From positions 33,511,404 to 33,575,403 of the forward strand of contig CM032122.1 in the NCBI GenBank assembly GCA_018894105.1: a stretch of 64,000 nt of DNA, given 5' to 3'. Position 1 is the stretch's first letter. Each line of letters begins with the position of its first letter. Source of the stretch: Jacaranda mimosifolia (taxonomy: Eukaryota; Streptophyta; Magnoliopsida; Lamiales; Bignoniaceae). Made by a program: the position numbers and the translations under genes. This document shows positions 61,444 through 64,000 of the stretch, piece by piece. The notes beneath the pieces are model-generated. The model searched no databases, was not told the origin of the DNA, and was given only the letters and a program-made list of their open reading frames with translations.

Positions 61444-63400
61444 TTGTTCGCCATAGATGAATTGTTGCGATGGTAGCTAAACATAATCGTAATTCAGAAA
61501 ATGCACAGGTTCTCCTATGTAATTAAGGAAATATTTGCACACATATATAATTAAAAATTCAAGAGGTAAAAAATGAATTGATAAAAAGAATAGAGATTGG
61601 AAACTAAAATAGGACAAAGAATTAATTGAGAAATTTGAGATTAGCAATGACATTGAGGGGATCTTGGCAATGAACTATCTAGGGCTCGAGATTTGTCCCT
61701 AATTCCTCTATAAAAGAATTGAATTGAATATACATGTTAGACATTATAAATTTATATCCAACTTTTTAAACGAAATTAAGAGACTCAAAATTTTTAGTTA
61801 TATAAATACAACCTTGAGAAATATATTAAGTTTTTTCTATAATTCTCAAAGTAGCTATTTACATGCTCCATTTTTTAAATTTGTAGTTTAAATTTTAAAT
61901 TACTTTTTATTTATACACACACATAATATGAGTATGTATAAACTAAAACACACACACACACATAGATTAATATATATATGTGTGTGTGTGTGTGTTATTT
62001 TATATATATATGGTGATGTATAGTTATATCGAGTCGGCCATTATTCAATTAATCAAGCAGGATCATTATCATACTTATACGTGTAGAGTTGTGTTTAAAC
62101 TTGAATGACATGAGATGCATGTACTTATTCAAAAAATAAATAAATAAGTAAATAAATAATTATATGGAGTCGCATTGTATTCAAACCTGATCGATCCTCG
62201 GCCCATTGAAAAGCTTGTAAATGGATCCATGGGCCAAACTTGGCCCATTCGTGATGAGCTATATCTAAGATTGGTTCTGTACTTCTGTTGCCACCAACAG
62301 CCTAAAACTCTTGGGCCAAGCCCAAGAAAGAAAAAAAATCTGTCTAGATTAGGCGCTTTTACTGCTATGTGTCCATTGAAAATGAGCAAATTGCATTTCA
62401 CCCCCTCAAAAATTGCAATTCAATAGTAAAATTTGTCCCAACAAATTATATGGCTACTAAGTAATAACCCCTCATGAAAGTATGTTGGTACAAGCACTTT
62501 ACATGTTATATGTACTTTTGTGATACAAATTTATCCTTAAAAATCCATCTCTCTTTGTGGTAATCTTTTTGTATCATTCCCATTTTATAATTTACTCTAT
62601 TTATTTCAATTTCATTTCTAAAAATAGAAAATTTAACCCAAAAAAAATGTAAATGGAAAGATTTGATGAAAGTATTGAAAATGCTCAAAATTAAACGAGA
62701 GAATTTTAAAATACAAAGTAATTAATTTGAGGTTTTCAATTACCTTGATGCTTGTAAAAATTTGCATTACATACTTTTAATTGGATTTTGTATATTTTTC
62801 ATGCTATAGTAGGTTCAGACATTTTTATTTTCTTTTTGGTTTCTATTAAAAATTATAGCACCTATAAGCCAACTATTTTAACATGTATTTTTAATCACTG
62901 AGGAAATAGAAAAGCAGTATGCCCATTACTTAAAACTTTTTATATAAAATTATTGATGACTTATCAAAGTTGCATTATCTTTTTAAATAAAAGATATTTA
63001 ATTAATTTTTTTTAGCTACTAAAGATTTTCATAACCAAAATTAATATAAGTGGATCCATAATAGTATAAAGTTGAGATACCTTTTATCCATAGAATGAAA
63101 GACAACATAATTTACAATATAAATTAGTAACTTTTTAAATACATCATGACTTTGTCCCTTTGAACGAAAATCGTAGGCTGCAAATTTTCTTTTAATGGAA
63201 AATATTAATTTCTTTTAATAGAAACATATTATTCTACTACTTTGATTAATTAAATTACCTATTATAAGAGAAAGTGTAAAACTTTCAAAGGGTAGAATTT
63301 GTTATAAAAATAACTGAAAAATACAATAAAATTGTGAAAGAGTTGGTTAGGAAGAATTAGGATGCAAAATGCTTCAGCTAAAGCATTGTAGGGGCTAAAG
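61444..63400. other. Intergenic, no gene seen
   Basis: AT-rich, with (CA)n, (TA)n and (TG)n runs at 61950-62010. 62175-62330 is less AT-rich and contains GGCCCA/TGGGCC motifs, but no gene is supported. Confidence 0.45.
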
Positions 63401-64000
63401 TGCATTTTCTCGCTTTGTGGGGGAGATTAATGACAAAATGCATTTTTTTTGAGGAGAAGTGCAATTTGCCCACAGAAATATATACTCCGGAATTAGGAGA
63501 AGCGTTGGCGACTGGCAAGACAAAGCAGAAGAAATTCTCTCGACTATTTTCCAATCTCCATTTCCACCTGCAATTCTCTTCCTCTACCATGGTAAAATAT
63601 CAACTCCCCGATCCTTTTTTCATAATTTTTATAGTTAGATTATTCATGTATTCCATATATTTTTCATATTTTCTTGTTAATCGCGTGTGAATTTAAAGAT
63701 TTTCCTTGAAATTAACGTCGTAATTGACCGTTTGATCTATGACTCATATTTTTATTTTCCCTTTTTGCGAGATGAATTTTTGTTGTCGCTATGGGGGAAA
63801 AAATGAAAAAGTTGAATTATTGGGAAGTCGCATATGAATCGAATTGTTCTATAATCTGAATGATGAAAAGTCGGTGCTTTGTAAGTGAAAACTTGTATAG
63901 GGTGAACTTTTGTGTAATAACTTATTTTCATGTAACGATGAAGAAGAAAGGAAAAAAGAGTAAAAAAAAAAAAAAAAAAAAAAAAGAGAGAGGGAAAGAA
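63401..64000 (+). other. Probable promoter and first exon of a gene running off the right edge
   Basis: A TATA box (TATATA, 63479-63484) is followed by a GC-balanced, CT-rich leader (TTCTCTCGAC..., CAATTCTCTTCCTCTACC) and an ATG at 63589-63591, directly followed by GTAAAAT. Plant ribosomal-protein genes often have an intron right after the start codon, and this layout fits. The following DNA is T-rich, like an intron. The protein cannot be named because its coding part is outside. The 96-codon frame at 63400-63690 would be mostly leader and intron. Confidence 0.4.

Noticed and set aside
63939..64000. Lys-rich frame starting ATGAAGAAGAAAGG at the right edge
   Set aside because: It runs into a long A run and a GA repeat. 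It is low-complexity and lies in a probable intron.
1..64000. CRISPR arrays, prokaryotic operons, organellar or viral insertions
   Set aside because: None found. Direct repeats here are pairwise tandem duplications or LTRs, not regular arrays, and all recognisable genes are plant nuclear genes.

Overview
The window is nuclear DNA from a flowering plant, almost certainly a eudicot. It is AT-rich and gene-poor, its genes have short plant-type GT-AG introns, and it is full of MITE-like elements, LTR-retrotransposon debris and tRNA-derived SINE copies. The five protein genes match well-known plant families: a DUF3339 membrane miniprotein, a CBS/PB1 protein, a non-specific phospholipase C, NF-YC, and the catalytic subunit of acetolactate synthase with a plastid transit peptide. 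I saw no prokaryotic, organellar or viral segment. The species cannot be named from sequence alone.

Layout. 1-3.3 kb: intergenic DNA with a SINE-like copy, microsatellites and a 600-bp inverted-repeat element. 3.3-10.2 kb: a decayed Ty1/copia retrotransposon on the minus strand, with LTR-like direct repeats; the right LTR carries a nested hAT-like insertion. 12.2-12.4 kb: DUF3339 gene (minus). 14.25-14.71 kb: a MITE with a perfect 8-bp target duplication. 15.5-21.1 kb: a 14-exon CBS-CBS-CBS-CBS-PB1-transmembrane gene (plus), one intron of which appears to be GC-AG. 21-31.6 kb: a gene desert with MITEs and tandem repeats. 32.2-34.3 kb: a three-exon phospholipase C (plus). 37.3 kb: tRNA-Ser(UGA) (minus). 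39.4-40.2 kb: a probable LTR fragment. 41.2-41.9 kb: intronless NF-YC (plus). 42-50.6 kb: downstream DNA with tandem repeats and a 26-G run. 50.7-52.7 kb: intronless ALS (minus). 52.7-63.4 kb: repeats only, including a SINE with a perfect 12-bp target duplication. The last 0.6 kb looks like the promoter and first exon of another gene.

The genes are independent plant transcription units, not an operon or pathway cluster. Their roles are branched-chain amino-acid synthesis (ALS), CCAAT-box transcription (NF-YC), membrane lipid hydrolysis (NPC), probable adenosine-ligand sensing (CBS/PB1) and an unknown membrane miniprotein. I found no convincing undescribed biological system. The most useful observations are the GC-AG intron, the structure of the copia wreck (internal deletion, 48-bp in-frame duplication, altered protease motif), the precisely bounded mobile elements, a tandem duplication upstream of the phospholipase gene, and the likely gene start at the right edge. 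Exon borders come from reading splice signals and family similarity by eye, and need transcript support.
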